This document shows positions 53,545 to 61,605 of a stretch of 64,000 bases of DNA, one piece after another. Location of the stretch: NCBI RefSeq assembly GCF_037977055.1, contig NZ_CP150274.1:5828001-5892000 (forward strand), read 5' to 3'. Each line of letters opens with the position of its first letter. Positions within the stretch are counted from its first letter, which is position 1. Made by a program: the position numbers and the translations under genes. A model generated the notes under the pieces. That model had not been told where the DNA came from. It saw only the letters and a program-made list of their open reading frames with translations, and ran no database searches. Source of the stretch: Paenibacillus sp. FSL K6-1096. GTDB lineage: Bacteria > Bacillota > Bacilli > Paenibacillales > Paenibacillaceae.

Positions 53545-55533
53545 TTGGAGATATTTGAGTATATTTTGCTGATGCTGGCGGCGGTCTCGTTGTCGAATCT
53601 GGTGAACCGGTTCATTCCGTCGCTCTCCGTACCGATTATTCAGATTGTGCTGGGGATGGCTTTGACCTTACTGCCGTTGCACTTTGAACTGGAGTTGAAC
53701 CCGGAGCTGTTCCTGCTGTTATTCATCGCCCCGCTGTTGTTCAATGACGGCAGACATGCTGATAAAGTGGCCCTATGGAAGCTGAAAAAGCCGATCCTGC
53801 TGCTGGCCCTGGGACTGGTCTTTCTAACCGTCGGTGTGCTCGGATACTTCCTGCATTGGCTGCTGCCCGTGCTGCCCCTGGCGGCTGCGTTTGCACTGGC
53901 GGCTGCACTGGCGCCAACCGATGCGATTGCGGTCGGCGCACTGGAGCAAAAGGTCAAAATCCCGCATCAGACGATGCAGATTCTCGAAGGGGAATCGCTG
54001 ATCAACGATGCTTCCGGACTGGTATCCTTTCAATTTGCAGTGGCTGCGATGGTCACTGGGGCATTTTCTTTTCGGACAGCCAGTCTGAGCTTTGTTGTTA
54101 TATCCCTTGGCGGCGTGCTGCTGGGCCTGGTGCTTACCTTCTTGAAATATGGGCTTGTGCGCTGGCTGCGCAAACTGGGGATGGAGAACGTTACTCTACA
54201 TATGCTGATTGAGATTCTGACCCCGTTTGCTATTTTCATGGCGGCTGAGGAGCTTGGTGTCAACGGCATTCTGGCGGTAGTCAGTGCCGGGCTTGCCCAT
54301 TCCTTCGGTTATAAGCAGATGAATCCCGAAGTGGCCAAGCTGAATGTCGTGTCCAAAAGCACCTGGTCTGTTATCATCTTCGTCCTGAACGGTCTGGTCT
54401 TCCTGCTGCTGGGTACGCAATTGCCGGAGATTATTCAGACCGTCTGGAACAACCCGGATATCGGGAATGTGCAGGTCATTCTCTATACCCTGCTGTTAAC
54501 CATTGCGGTCCTCACCCTGCGGCTGATCTGGTCGCTGATTATGGATATACCCGACGGGGAGAAGCCGCGGGGACCGTGGAAGCTGGAGTTCAGGAAGGCG
54601 CTGGTACTTACGCTGTCCGGGGTCCGGGGAACGATCACGCTGGCGAGTACGATGTCGCTGCCGTTCGTTCTGGATGACGGTTCGCTGTTTCCGGCGCGGG
54701 ACCTGATTATTTTTCTGGCGGCGGGAGTGATTCTGTGGACCTTGCTTGCTTCCAACTTCCTGCTGCCGCTGCTGCTCGGGACTGAGAATGAAGCTGAACA
54801 GCAGGCGGAAGAGGTGGAGGCCAAGATAGAAATTCTGCGCAAGGTGGTTGCGGGACTGAATGAGCAGGCTACAGATCAATCCCGGATGGCCCTCAGCCAT
54901 CTGACCGGCACCTATAATGCAAGAATCCGCTTGCTCAAAAAGAATGAGGAGGCCGAAGAACTGGAACGGCTGCTCGGGGTGACTGCGCTGAAATGGCAGC
55001 GGGAATACACACTGCTTGCGCTGAAGCAGCGCGAGGTGAACCCGTATACCGCTTACCGCTATCTGAACCGGCTGAACCGGCAGCTCTTCATCTACACCCG
55101 TGATAGGCAGTACAAGAACGACCTGATTCCATTTAAAAGCTGGGAAGAGATCACCGGTGCCTTCCAGCAGGTGCGCTTAAGCGCGCAGGAGCGGCGGGAG
55201 GAATGGAATAAGCTGCAATCCGGCAATTTCGCTTACGTGCTGGATCAGCTTAGGGAGCTCCAGCACAGCGGCGAGATGGACCCTGAAGTGGTCAGTTCCC
55301 TGATCCTGCGCTATGAGCGGGGGAGATTGCGGTTAACCCGTCCGGAGTCGATCTCCACCGCGAAGCGTGAGTTTGAGGAGGCGCTGCAGGAGCTGTCGCG
55401 GGCAGGGATTCAGCTGGAGCGCGACTATATTCAACTAATGTTTGAGAATGGGCGGCTCTCCAGGGCTAGTATGAAGGAAATGAAACGTGATATCCTATTT
55501 ATGGAACATGAGTTGCGTGAAGAAATGGGCTAA
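53545..55533 (+). CDS. sodium/proton antiporter, CPA1/NhaP family
   Basis: A 662-residue transporter. The first 410 residues hold about twelve membrane segments with the CPA1 ion-site motifs LAPTDAIAVGAL and ESLINDASGL (the ND pair), plus VRGTITLASTMSLPF. The remaining 250 residues are a long hydrophilic, helix-rich cytoplasmic domain (RKVVAGLNEQATDQSRMALSHL onwards), as in B. subtilis NhaK-type proteins. It should exchange sodium, potassium or lithium for protons in pH and salt homeostasis. Start TTG at 53545, nine bases after GGAGG. The cueP gene follows by 20 bases. Confidence 0.93.
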   Translation: MEIFEYILLMLAAVSLSNLVNRFIPSLSVPIIQIVLGMALTLLPLHFELELNPELFLLLFIAPLLFNDGRHADKVALWKLKKPILLLALGLVFLTVGVLGYFLHWLLPVLPLAAAFALAAALAPTDAIAVGALEQKVKIPHQTMQILEGESLINDASGLVSFQFAVAAMVTGAFSFRTASLSFVVISLGGVLLGLVLTFLKYGLVRWLRKLGMENVTLHMLIEILTPFAIFMAAEELGVNGILAVVSAGLAHSFGYKQMNPEVAKLNVVSKSTWSVIIFVLNGLVFLLLGTQLPEIIQTVWNNPDIGNVQVILYTLLLTIAVLTLRLIWSLIMDIPDGEKPRGPWKLEFRKALVLTLSGVRGTITLASTMSLPFVLDDGSLFPARDLIIFLAAGVILWTLLASNFLLPLLLGTENEAEQQAEEVEAKIEILRKVVAGLNEQATDQSRMALSHLTGTYNARIRLLKKNEEAEELERLLGVTALKWQREYTLLALKQREVNPYTAYRYLNRLNRQLFIYTRDRQYKNDLIPFKSWEEITGAFQQVRLSAQERREEWNKLQSGNFAYVLDQLRELQHSGEMDPEVVSSLILRYERGRLRLTRPESISTAKREFEEALQELSRAGIQLERDYIQLMFENGRLSRASMKEMKRDILFMEHELREEMG

Positions 55534-55552
55534 GCCGTGAAGGAGAGGACAG

Positions 55553-56119
55553 ATGTCAATGAATAACAAAATTGTGGCCGGTACCTGTGCGGTGATTGCC
55601 GCAGTGGGAATCTATATGTATGCGGGCAGCAGGGAAAAGGAACCGGCAGAGGTTGCCGGAACACCAGCCAGCAGCCAGATGGCCAGCCAGGATCTGAAGC
55701 AGATGGTAGCGGATTACAGCGCGCGTACCTTAACCTCAGAGTCGGCCTCCATTACCTGGGCGCAGCTCATCGTGGACAGCGGCAGTCCAAGCGAGGTAAC
55801 CTACGATCTGCCGGAGGATGAATTTTTCCTGTCGGTGGCCCCGTATGTGGACAAGACGCATCCGTGCGCCATTCACAGTCTGACCGGCTGTCAGGGCGAG
55901 ATGGCGGACCAGACCTTCGAAGTAAAGGTCGAAGCTGCAGACGGCAAGGAGATTATGAACCAGACCGTGAAGTCCCAGCCTAACGGCTTCATCGACCTGT
56001 GGCTCCCGCGCGACCAGAACTACCGGATGACGATCACGCACGAGGGCAAGGAAGCCCAGGCCGACATCTCTACTTTTAAGAATGATGATACTTGTCTTAC
56101 GACGATGCAGTTGAGCTAA
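55553..56119 (+). CDS. cueP: CueP-family copper-binding protein
   Basis: A 188-residue exported protein with an N-terminal membrane anchor (residues 7-24). It carries the CueP signatures: HPCAIHSLTGCQGE (C105, C113) and DDTCLTTMQL at the C-terminus (C181); these cysteines and H108 are the expected metal ligands. In Salmonella CueP is a periplasmic copper-binding protein that also supplies copper to a superoxide dismutase; here it would act outside the membrane. It follows the antiporter gene closely, but no copper ATPase or CueR/CsoR gene is near. AGGAGAGGACAG precedes the start. Confidence 0.9.
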   Translation: MSMNNKIVAGTCAVIAAVGIYMYAGSREKEPAEVAGTPASSQMASQDLKQMVADYSARTLTSESASITWAQLIVDSGSPSEVTYDLPEDEFFLSVAPYVDKTHPCAIHSLTGCQGEMADQTFEVKVEAADGKEIMNQTVKSQPNGFIDLWLPRDQNYRMTITHEGKEAQADISTFKNDDTCLTTMQLS

Positions 56120-56134
56120 CAAGGATTTCCTAAA

Positions 56135-56560
56135 TTGAATAAGCAGACAGACTATAGAATAAAAGGAATAGCGCAGGTTGCACTCGTCATTATTATTCAT
56201 CTGGGATTTATTGTTTTTTTGAAAATCAAAACGGTGGAGTGGCAGGAAGTAAAGAGAGCAGAAGTGATATTGACATATTGCGCTCCGATTTTTCTGTTGT
56301 ATGCAACCTGTATCCGGTCACTGAAAACGAAGAAGCTCAGGTATAATCTGATTTGGCTATTGATCAGTTTGCTTCCCAGTATTGCCATTCTCTTTAAAAT
56401 AAAAGAAATTGCCAGTGCAGAGCCTGCCGAACCCGTGTTTATTGAATTTCATTTTGAGCAGGGGTATTTAGAATTGATGCTGTTCTTTCCTGTTATCTAC
56501 TCAGTTATTCAGTTAATATTGTGGGCTGCAATGTGGTTTATGATTTTATCTAAGGAATGA
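56135..56560 (+). CDS. four-segment membrane protein of unknown function
   Basis: A 141-residue protein with four hydrophobic segments (about 12-32, 45-62, 70-88 and 112-136). I do not recognise the family. The probable start is TTG at 56135, 15 bases after the cueP stop, with AAGGAT upstream. Its base composition is visibly more AT-rich than cueP or the antiporter gene. It may be the third gene of their transcript. Confidence 0.65.
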   Translation: MNKQTDYRIKGIAQVALVIIIHLGFIVFLKIKTVEWQEVKRAEVILTYCAPIFLLYATCIRSLKTKKLRYNLIWLLISLLPSIAILFKIKEIASAEPAEPVFIEFHFEQGYLELMLFFPVIYSVIQLILWAAMWFMILSKE

Positions 56561-56600
56561 AGGGAAGACGGAGCGGCTGGAAAAGGGATAATGATGGACA

Positions 56601-57218
56601 TCAGGTTGCCCGCACCCCAGCCAGAATGAACTCCTTGAACTGCCGGTCCGCAGCCCGGTCCTCCTCTGTAACTACACCGCCCCGCTGGCGCGTGAGGATC
56701 ACGGCTTTTTGCAGATACATGAAATAGAGGTGGGTGGATTTGTGCAGGGTGTCCAGCCACTTTTTTTGGTCGTCCAGGGGTACAGATAGCATCTCAAGAC
56801 TTAGGAACCGGGAGTACCAGACCTCCATGGCTTGCTTGAAATCAGGCAGCTCCGCAGGATTCTTCGCTAGTGTACTGTAGTAGACTCCAAAAATAGCATC
56901 ATAATAGATCAAAGCCTCCTCCTGCTCCCGAAGCGCCAGATATTGCTCCAGAATCCTCTCCAGGGACTGTACAGGCTGACTGAAGTCGAAATCAAACAGC
57001 AGCTGTCCGAACATCCGCTCCAGGTTCTCGACATAGAGGCGGGCGGCTAATTCTTCCTTGTCATTATAATGAAGGTACAATGTGCGGCGGGAGACCCCTG
57101 CCTTCTCTGCAATCTGCGCCATCTCCGTACGCTCAATCCCCTGGCTGCAAAATAACTCCAGCGCCGCCTCCCGGATAATCTGCCCCGTCATTTGCTTCTG
57201 CTTCTCACGCAGATTCAA
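56601..57218 (-). CDS. TetR-family transcriptional regulator
   Basis: A 205-residue repressor. Helix-turn-helix: RTEMAQIAEKAGVSRRTLYLHYNDKEEL (residues about 30-57). The C-terminal domain resembles the TetR group with a hydrophobic ligand pocket. It starts at TTG 57218, which overlaps the stop of the pectinacetylesterase-type gene (TTGA); GGGGGG lies just before. It is the second gene of a two-gene unit and likely represses it through the palindrome at 58440. Confidence 0.88.
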   Translation of the reverse strand: MNLREKQKQMTGQIIREAALELFCSQGIERTEMAQIAEKAGVSRRTLYLHYNDKEELAARLYVENLERMFGQLLFDFDFSQPVQSLERILEQYLALREQEEALIYYDAIFGVYYSTLAKNPAELPDFKQAMEVWYSRFLSLEMLSVPLDDQKKWLDTLHKSTHLYFMYLQKAVILTRQRGGVVTEEDRAADRQFKEFILAGVRAT

Positions 57219-58396
57219 GGCTGTTCCCCCCTTAGGAAGCTGCTGCCTACAGAATACGGCTTGTGCTGATTAACCGCATCCCCCAGCCACTTGATAAGCT
57301 TCACGCCGTCCTGCTCTGCCTGGTAGAAGGTTCCCCGGGTGGCGAAGGTGTGGCCGGTGGTTCCTTTTGCAGCATCCAGCCCGTAATCCGTCAGATAATA
57401 GTAGTAGTTAGGTACAGTGTCTGCCAGCGAAGCGACCGATTGCCGCATTTCCTCTGACCATGTATGGATGACCTTCTGATCCCGCGGCCCGGTGTAATCA
57501 TTGATATTGTTCTGAAAATGAATCAGAATCTCGTCATCTACCGAGTAGGATTGCAGCAGCACCGTTCCCGCAGGCATCAGGCGTTCATTCTCCCGGAAGG
57601 CGGAGCCGATCAGATCTGCTTCGGGAGCGTAACCGAAATTTTTTGCAAAATCTGCATGCCATTCCTGCTCCACCACCTCCGGCCATTTGTCCGATCTCAG
57701 ATAAGAGCTGTCCGAATATTGGTAGATCTCGGAATCCTTATAATGTGCAGCAATCACAGGAGCCCAGAAGGCGGAACCGAACCCGCCGGCGCTCTCGCCT
57801 GCAATCAGCAGCTTCCCCGGCTTCTCCACATTGGCGTAAATCCAATCGAGGCTGCTCTGCACATTATTCCGTCCGTTATACCGCATCGTGAACCTGCTGC
57901 CGTCCTCCCGCGCATACTCCACCGTACGGTTGCCGATATGAAAGTCGCCGGTCGAATAGGGGAGATAGACCACATTCCATCCATGAAAAGGATTGTCCGG
58001 GTTCCCCGTATCTGTTATCCCACCCAGCAGCGTGAGCATATAGAATGGAATGTCGGGAAAATAGTTGCCCGTGTCCGTACCCTTCAGCAGGTTCATGAGC
58101 TTAATGGGGTGTGCGGCGCTCTTGGCATCCCAGCTAACCCCGCCCCCGGAGAAAAAGATGATCCAGTTGTTGCTCTCACCGTTTTTGGTCCAGATGAAAT
58201 ACTCCGACCCGTCACTGGACAGGGTGTTCCCGCCAAGCTTGACCTTGTTCCACTGGTATGGCTTCACTTCTGCGATGACGGACGTAGCGGTTGCCGGTCT
58301 CTGGATTACGAAGGCATAGACCGCAAGGACGGCAAGCCCAACGAGACTTACGATACCAACGCCTGTGTACAGTAGGATTTTCTGCATTTTACTCAT
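57215..58396 (-). CDS. pectinacetylesterase-family serine hydrolase, membrane-anchored
   Basis: A 393-residue alpha/beta hydrolase of the pectinacetylesterase/Notum family. An N-terminal membrane segment (residues 10-30) anchors or exports it. Motifs: IIFFSGGGVSWD (79-90, oxyanion region), LIAGESAGGFGS with nucleophile S202, and later acidic (YSVDDE) and histidine (GTTGHTF) residues for the triad. Such enzymes remove acetyl or acyl groups from polysaccharides or proteins; the substrate here is unknown. AAAAGGAGCGGTGTC sets the ATG at 58396, not the frame start at 58429. Confidence 0.82.
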   Translation of the reverse strand: MSKMQKILLYTGVGIVSLVGLAVLAVYAFVIQRPATATSVIAEVKPYQWNKVKLGGNTLSSDGSEYFIWTKNGESNNWIIFFSGGGVSWDAKSAAHPIKLMNLLKGTDTGNYFPDIPFYMLTLLGGITDTGNPDNPFHGWNVVYLPYSTGDFHIGNRTVEYAREDGSRFTMRYNGRNNVQSSLDWIYANVEKPGKLLIAGESAGGFGSAFWAPVIAAHYKDSEIYQYSDSSYLRSDKWPEVVEQEWHADFAKNFGYAPEADLIGSAFRENERLMPAGTVLLQSYSVDDEILIHFQNNINDYTGPRDQKVIHTWSEEMRQSVASLADTVPNYYYYLTDYGLDAAKGTTGHTFATRGTFYQAEQDGVKLIKWLGDAVNQHKPYSVGSSFLRGEQP

Positions 58397-58417
58397 GACA
58401 CCGCTCCTTTTAACTGG

Positions 58418-58454
58418 AGTATACATCAAGTGAATTCGGTATACAAGGTGTATA
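58418..58454 (-). promoter_or_regulatory. promoter and TetR operator of the hydrolase-TetR unit
   Basis: On the minus strand TTGTAT (58446-58441), 17-bp spacer, TATACT (58423-58418). The near-perfect palindrome TATACAAGGTGTATA (58440-58454) overlaps the -35 box, where a bound repressor would block transcription. Confidence 0.55.
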
Positions 58455-58517
58455 ATGAATGAGCTATGATTTTCAGGCCAGGAGCTTTATTTCTCATATT
58501 CCATAAAAAGTATCTTA

Positions 58518-58526
58518 TGATAGAAT
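58518..58526 (+). promoter_or_regulatory. extended -10 of a leaderless lipoprotein gene
   Basis: TGATAGAAT ends seven bases before the ATG at 58534, so the predicted start point falls at the start codon. No clear -35 and no ribosome site are present. Confidence 0.45.
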
Positions 58527-58533
58527 TAGCAAT

Positions 58534-59070
58534 ATGAGAAAACTTAGCGCAAACATAGCTATATCCATCGTTCTAAGCGTTGTGCTGCTGGCACTGGCAG
58601 GCTGTAACAATAATAAGAATGTCGCTGGGGAACAGAGTGATGAGCAGACCGCTGCCGATTATATTGAGACGCTGGGCTACACCATCGTTGCCTCTGAAGG
58701 CGAGACGGCCAGATATACCCTGGAGCCGGACAGGCTGAAGAGTCTGGAGGATATGCAGCTCTGGGCGGTACAGGAGCAGGAAGCCAGCACTTACTTTGGA
58801 AAGGAGATTACAACGTATCAATTCATCGTGAGCCACCATCCCCTGGAGCAGCAATATCCCGCAGATGAATACAAAATATCTGCCAATGTGATGATCGTTG
58901 ATCACAAGGTCATCGGCGGCAGCTCGGCTCCTCTGAGCACCACTGAGAATCTTGTCGTGGCAGGCGGCGAGTATTCAATTGAAGGGAAGACGCTGAAGGA
59001 GATCAAGGGAATGGAGTATTCGGAGTGGCTGGAGCATTGGAAGGGGAGGTATGGGTTGGGGGAGGAGTAG
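58534..59070 (+). CDS. DUF4830-like lipoprotein
   Basis: A 178-residue secreted protein. Signal peptide with lipobox ALAGC, C24 lipidated, then an Asn/Lys linker. The body (DYIETLGYTIVASEGETARYTL; ITTYQFIVSHHP; ISANVMIVDHKVIGGSSAPLS) resembles DUF4830-type domains, a family of unknown role in Firmicutes; the match is from memory of the pattern. No ribosome site is present and the mRNA is probably leaderless. It faces away from the hydrolase gene. Confidence 0.72.
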   Translation: MRKLSANIAISIVLSVVLLALAGCNNNKNVAGEQSDEQTAADYIETLGYTIVASEGETARYTLEPDRLKSLEDMQLWAVQEQEASTYFGKEITTYQFIVSHHPLEQQYPADEYKISANVMIVDHKVIGGSSAPLSTTENLVVAGGEYSIEGKTLKEIKGMEYSEWLEHWKGRYGLGEE

Positions 59071-59119
59071 GAAATGGAATACGGTGAACAAAATACTCAT
59101 GGGTGGTGGATGAAGATCA

Positions 59120-59935
59120 ATGAACAAGGATGAATTATTGTCTCAGATCCTGAAATTTTCCGAAGATCAATATTCCAATGAACATCGCTTGAATGCAAGA
59201 ATACAACTGTATCAGTACTGTGAACATAAGGTAGATTGGCATGAGTGGGTATTTGATCATTTACGGCTTAGCGATGGTCTTAAAATCGCAGAGATTGGTT
59301 GCGGAACCGGTATATTGTGGGCAAAAAAGCTAAATGAAGTTCCGCCCAGAACGGAAATTTTCTTGACTGATGCTTCAGGGGCAATGGTAGAAACGACAAA
59401 AGGGAACATTCATGATCCGCTAGACAGTTTTCAATATGAAATGGTAGATGCAGAGAATATGCCTTGGCCAGATCACTCATTTGATATGTTGATCGCCAAT
59501 CATTTGCTGTATCATTTTCAGGACCACAGTAAGATTTTCTCTGAGATCAAGCGGGTACTGGTTCCGAATGGAACGGTTTACGCTTCAACTGTAAGCGCGG
59601 ACAATTATAGAGAGCTGTTGCAGTTCATGCTGGAGTTTGACGACAGATTGTCTTTCTTTAACGAAGCCGTTAAGAACTTCAACATGGAGAATGGCCGCGA
59701 TATCCTCAGCAAGCATTTTAATGTAACAGCCCAATATATACTGCAGAATGATATTGTCATACAAACCGCTGCACCGCTCATTTTATACGTGGCCTCCTAC
59801 TTTACTCAAGACCAGTTGGATATCCTAATCAGCAGGTTCAGTGAACTTTATGAATGTTTACAAGTTACACTTGATCATTTGGGAGCGATGCGTATCACCA
59901 ATCGAAATGTTTTATTCCAATTTGCAACAGTGTAA
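59120..59935 (+). CDS. class I SAM-dependent methyltransferase
   Basis: A 271-residue methyltransferase. Motif I is KIAEIGCGTGILWAKKL (residues about 54-70), the acidic residue ending strand 2 is in IFLTDASGAM, and WPDHSFDMLIANHLLYHF marks post-I/motif IV. The C-terminal half is helical and specific. Codon use is clearly more AT-rich than most of the window, consistent with acquisition. No substrate can be named. The following lipoprotein gene starts 36 bases on. Confidence 0.85.
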   Translation: MNKDELLSQILKFSEDQYSNEHRLNARIQLYQYCEHKVDWHEWVFDHLRLSDGLKIAEIGCGTGILWAKKLNEVPPRTEIFLTDASGAMVETTKGNIHDPLDSFQYEMVDAENMPWPDHSFDMLIANHLLYHFQDHSKIFSEIKRVLVPNGTVYASTVSADNYRELLQFMLEFDDRLSFFNEAVKNFNMENGRDILSKHFNVTAQYILQNDIVIQTAAPLILYVASYFTQDQLDILISRFSELYECLQVTLDHLGAMRITNRNVLFQFATV

Positions 59936-59970
59936 TGTCTGAATGTCTGTGGGGCAAAAGGAGAGAGGAC

Positions 59971-60297
59971 ATGTTAAGATCCAAAGGCTTAAAGCTTACA
60001 ATGGCACTATTACTCATCTTCATCATCTGCACAGCTTGTCAGGGCACCAAGGAACAAGGTGGGGGAGAAATGATTACGTTAACGGAATTAAAGAGCTTAT
60101 CCGAAAAGGAGGCATCCCTGAATTGGAGCGATTTTGACAAGTATACATTCGAGGATATCGGTTCAGGAGTGTATATCAGGAAGTACCAGGTTGAGGGAGA
60201 ACGGAAATTGCTGGTTAGCGGCAAAAGTCTGGAGCAACCTCCGGAGAAAATCTCCATTGTGGATTCAAGCGGCAAGGAGCTGGAGCTGACTCCATAA
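59971..60297 (+). CDS. small lipoprotein of unknown function
   Basis: A 108-residue protein with a signal peptide and a lipobox-like end (IICTAC, C23), followed by a short polar domain (LKSLSEKEASLNWSDFDKYTFEDIG). I do not recognise the family. The frame is open to 59935, but AAGGAG at 59958-59963 fixes the ATG at 59971. Low GC, like the methyltransferase before it. Confidence 0.65.
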   Translation: MLRSKGLKLTMALLLIFIICTACQGTKEQGGGEMITLTELKSLSEKEASLNWSDFDKYTFEDIGSGVYIRKYQVEGERKLLVSGKSLEQPPEKISIVDSSGKELELTP

Positions 60298-60329
60298 AAC
60301 GTGGACGGGTTATAATATTCGCGCTTAAT

Positions 60330-60367
60330 AAGAACCGCCCTTCTGTAGCTTGGGGAGCGGTTCTTTG
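60330..60367 (+). terminator. hairpin after small lipoprotein gene
   Basis: AAGAACCGC (60330-60338) pairs with GCGGTTCTT (60357-60365), with CC/GG inside; only a few T follow. Confidence 0.5.
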
Positions 60368-60414
60368 CTGAACTCCGATTAAGGTGCACTTCTTAGTAAG
60401 AGGCTAAGTGCATT

Positions 60415-60585
60415 CTGTACAATTATATCGTCTAAATTACCGCTTAATATCCGTCTAATTGTATTTCTGCAATTAAAATTTCACCTGCACCTGGGTTCTC
60501 CCACATTTGGGCAGATTTAGTTGTACAGACTGCAGTTAGAAGAGAAAAACCTTCCTTTTCACTGTTTTTAATTGTATAAAATACA
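60415..60585. repeat. second intergenic array, family A
   Basis: CTGTACAATTATA (60415), TTGTATTTCTGCA (60459), TTGTACAGACTGCA (60521) and TTGTATAAAATACA (60572). The last three are spaced 62 then 51 bases, the same order as in the array at 44.7 kb. The last element shares TTTTAATTGTA and TACAGCTA with the one at 44769. The gap lies between convergent genes and holds no gene. Confidence 0.7.
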
Positions 60586-60612
60586 GCTACCCTGGAAAGC
60601 TGCATCAAACGT

Positions 60613-61062
60613 TCATTTCATTACTTCATCAGGATAACCAGGATCAGGATGATTTTTAAGCTCAGCCTCTGTTCCTACAAAAAAGCTCAGCACCGTAGGT
60701 CCCTCGATTTTCCCGGAACTATTAACGGATTCGCCCTTACCTATTGAGTGACCGTGGATCATTTGATCGACATCTAATTTTTGCTGCTTATTTTGATCGT
60801 CATAGTAGTAGAATTCTTCGAAAATTCCCCCGTATTCAACGTCTGGAGTGGACGTTTTTAATACCCCGGATTCAGGTATCTTATAAATGTTTCTCCCCTG
60901 TTCCACTTCAATGGCTTTAAACCCCTCTTGGTTATAAATAATCTGCACCCAGCCCACATAATGGTTTGGAATAAGATAAGTGTTTGGATAGCGTTTAGTA
61001 GTGCTGCAGAATACAAGAACCAATAACAACGATATCAGCAGCAGCAAAAGTGTCTTTTTCAA
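60613..61062 (-). CDS. small exported protein, DUF6843-like
   Basis: A 149-residue protein. A strongly hydrophobic N-terminus ends in a cysteine (VLVFC, position 19), but phenylalanine before it is unusual for a lipobox, so it may be a membrane-anchored rather than lipidated protein. The body (YLIPNHYVGWVQIIYNQEGF) resembles DUF6843-type domains of unknown role; the match is from memory. Low GC. It is single, with GGGAGGTAGGG before the ATG on the minus strand. Confidence 0.65.
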   Translation of the reverse strand: MKKTLLLLLISLLLVLVFCSTTKRYPNTYLIPNHYVGWVQIIYNQEGFKAIEVEQGRNIYKIPESGVLKTSTPDVEYGGIFEEFYYYDDQNKQQKLDVDQMIHGHSIGKGESVNSSGKIEGPTVLSFFVGTEAELKNHPDPGYPDEVMK

Positions 61063-61084
61063 TTTTCCCTACCTCCCGTTGCGT

Positions 61085-61210
61085 TTTTTAAAAGCCGAGG
61101 GGATACGTTCCCTGATTCCGGCCATCCTGGCTCATGTGATTTACAATGTTGGCATAGGGATTTACTTCACACATAAGCATATAAAAGAACAGGATCACCC
61201 TAACAGGTGA
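61085..61210 (+). pseudogene. possible C-terminal remnant of a CPBP-type protease
   Basis: An open frame encodes FLKAEGIRSLIPAILAHVIYNVGIG and a short tail. SLIPAILAHVIYN resembles the last conserved segment of CPBP (Abi) intramembrane proteases, but the rest of such a gene is missing and no start signals exist. Probably a relic; chance similarity is possible. Confidence 0.35.
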
Positions 61211-61234
61211 AAGGTGTGTGTATGGAGCCGTAAG

Positions 61235-61403
61235 TTGCACTTTTTGCAGGATTTCTCTATTAAAAGTTACCTGCTGAAGGACATTGTTGCATTATTTGCA
61301 CAATTATCGGTGAAGAGAGCAAGTTAGCGCTGACTTTGTTGCATTTCGTGCAGGATTTTAGCATAGGCGGATTTTATTGGGCAGTAATGCTGCATTTCGA
61401 GCA
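61235..61403. repeat. second intergenic array, family B
   Basis: TTGCACTTTTTGCA (61235), TTGCATTATTTGCA (61287), TTGCATTTCGTGCA (61339) and CTGCATTTCGAGCA (61390), spaced 52, 52 and 51 bases. Several are followed by GGATTT, as in the array at 52.4 kb. Confidence 0.75.
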
Positions 61404-61486
61404 GTATTTCTGTAAAAATGTTACTGGCTGCGGAGCAGGGGAAGCATCCTTTATCGCAGCAGCCCCCATAGTGCTCGGCTTTCTGC

Positions 61487-61542
61487 ATACATTTGGCCTG
61501 TGTACTTTCTATGGTAGTGTATCGTATTCGTTTTTCATATAC
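61487..61542 (+). repeat. degenerate copy of the 51-bp repeat (family C)
   Basis: CATACATTTGGCC at 61487 and GTATTCGTTTTTCATATAC at 61524 resemble consecutive parts of the tandem unit at 39786 with a few changes. Confidence 0.5.
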
Positions 61543-61560
61543 GTGACATCTGTTCTGCAG

Positions 61561-61600
61561 AAAAAATCAGCCGTTCTCCGCAAATGCAGGGAACGGCTGT
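61561..61600 (-). terminator. intrinsic terminator of the YheC cluster
   Basis: On the minus strand CAGCCGTTC pairs with GAACGGCTG, followed by ATTTTTT. Confidence 0.75.
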
Positions 61601-61605
61601 CTATA

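Noticed and set aside
53449..53559. Direct repeat GGAGATATTTGAGT at 53449 and 53547
   Set aside because: Only 14 bases, one copy being the start of the antiporter coding region; chance or minor duplication.
57464..58375. A 303-codon plus-strand frame
   Set aside because: Antisense to the pectinacetylesterase-type gene, whose motifs are intact.
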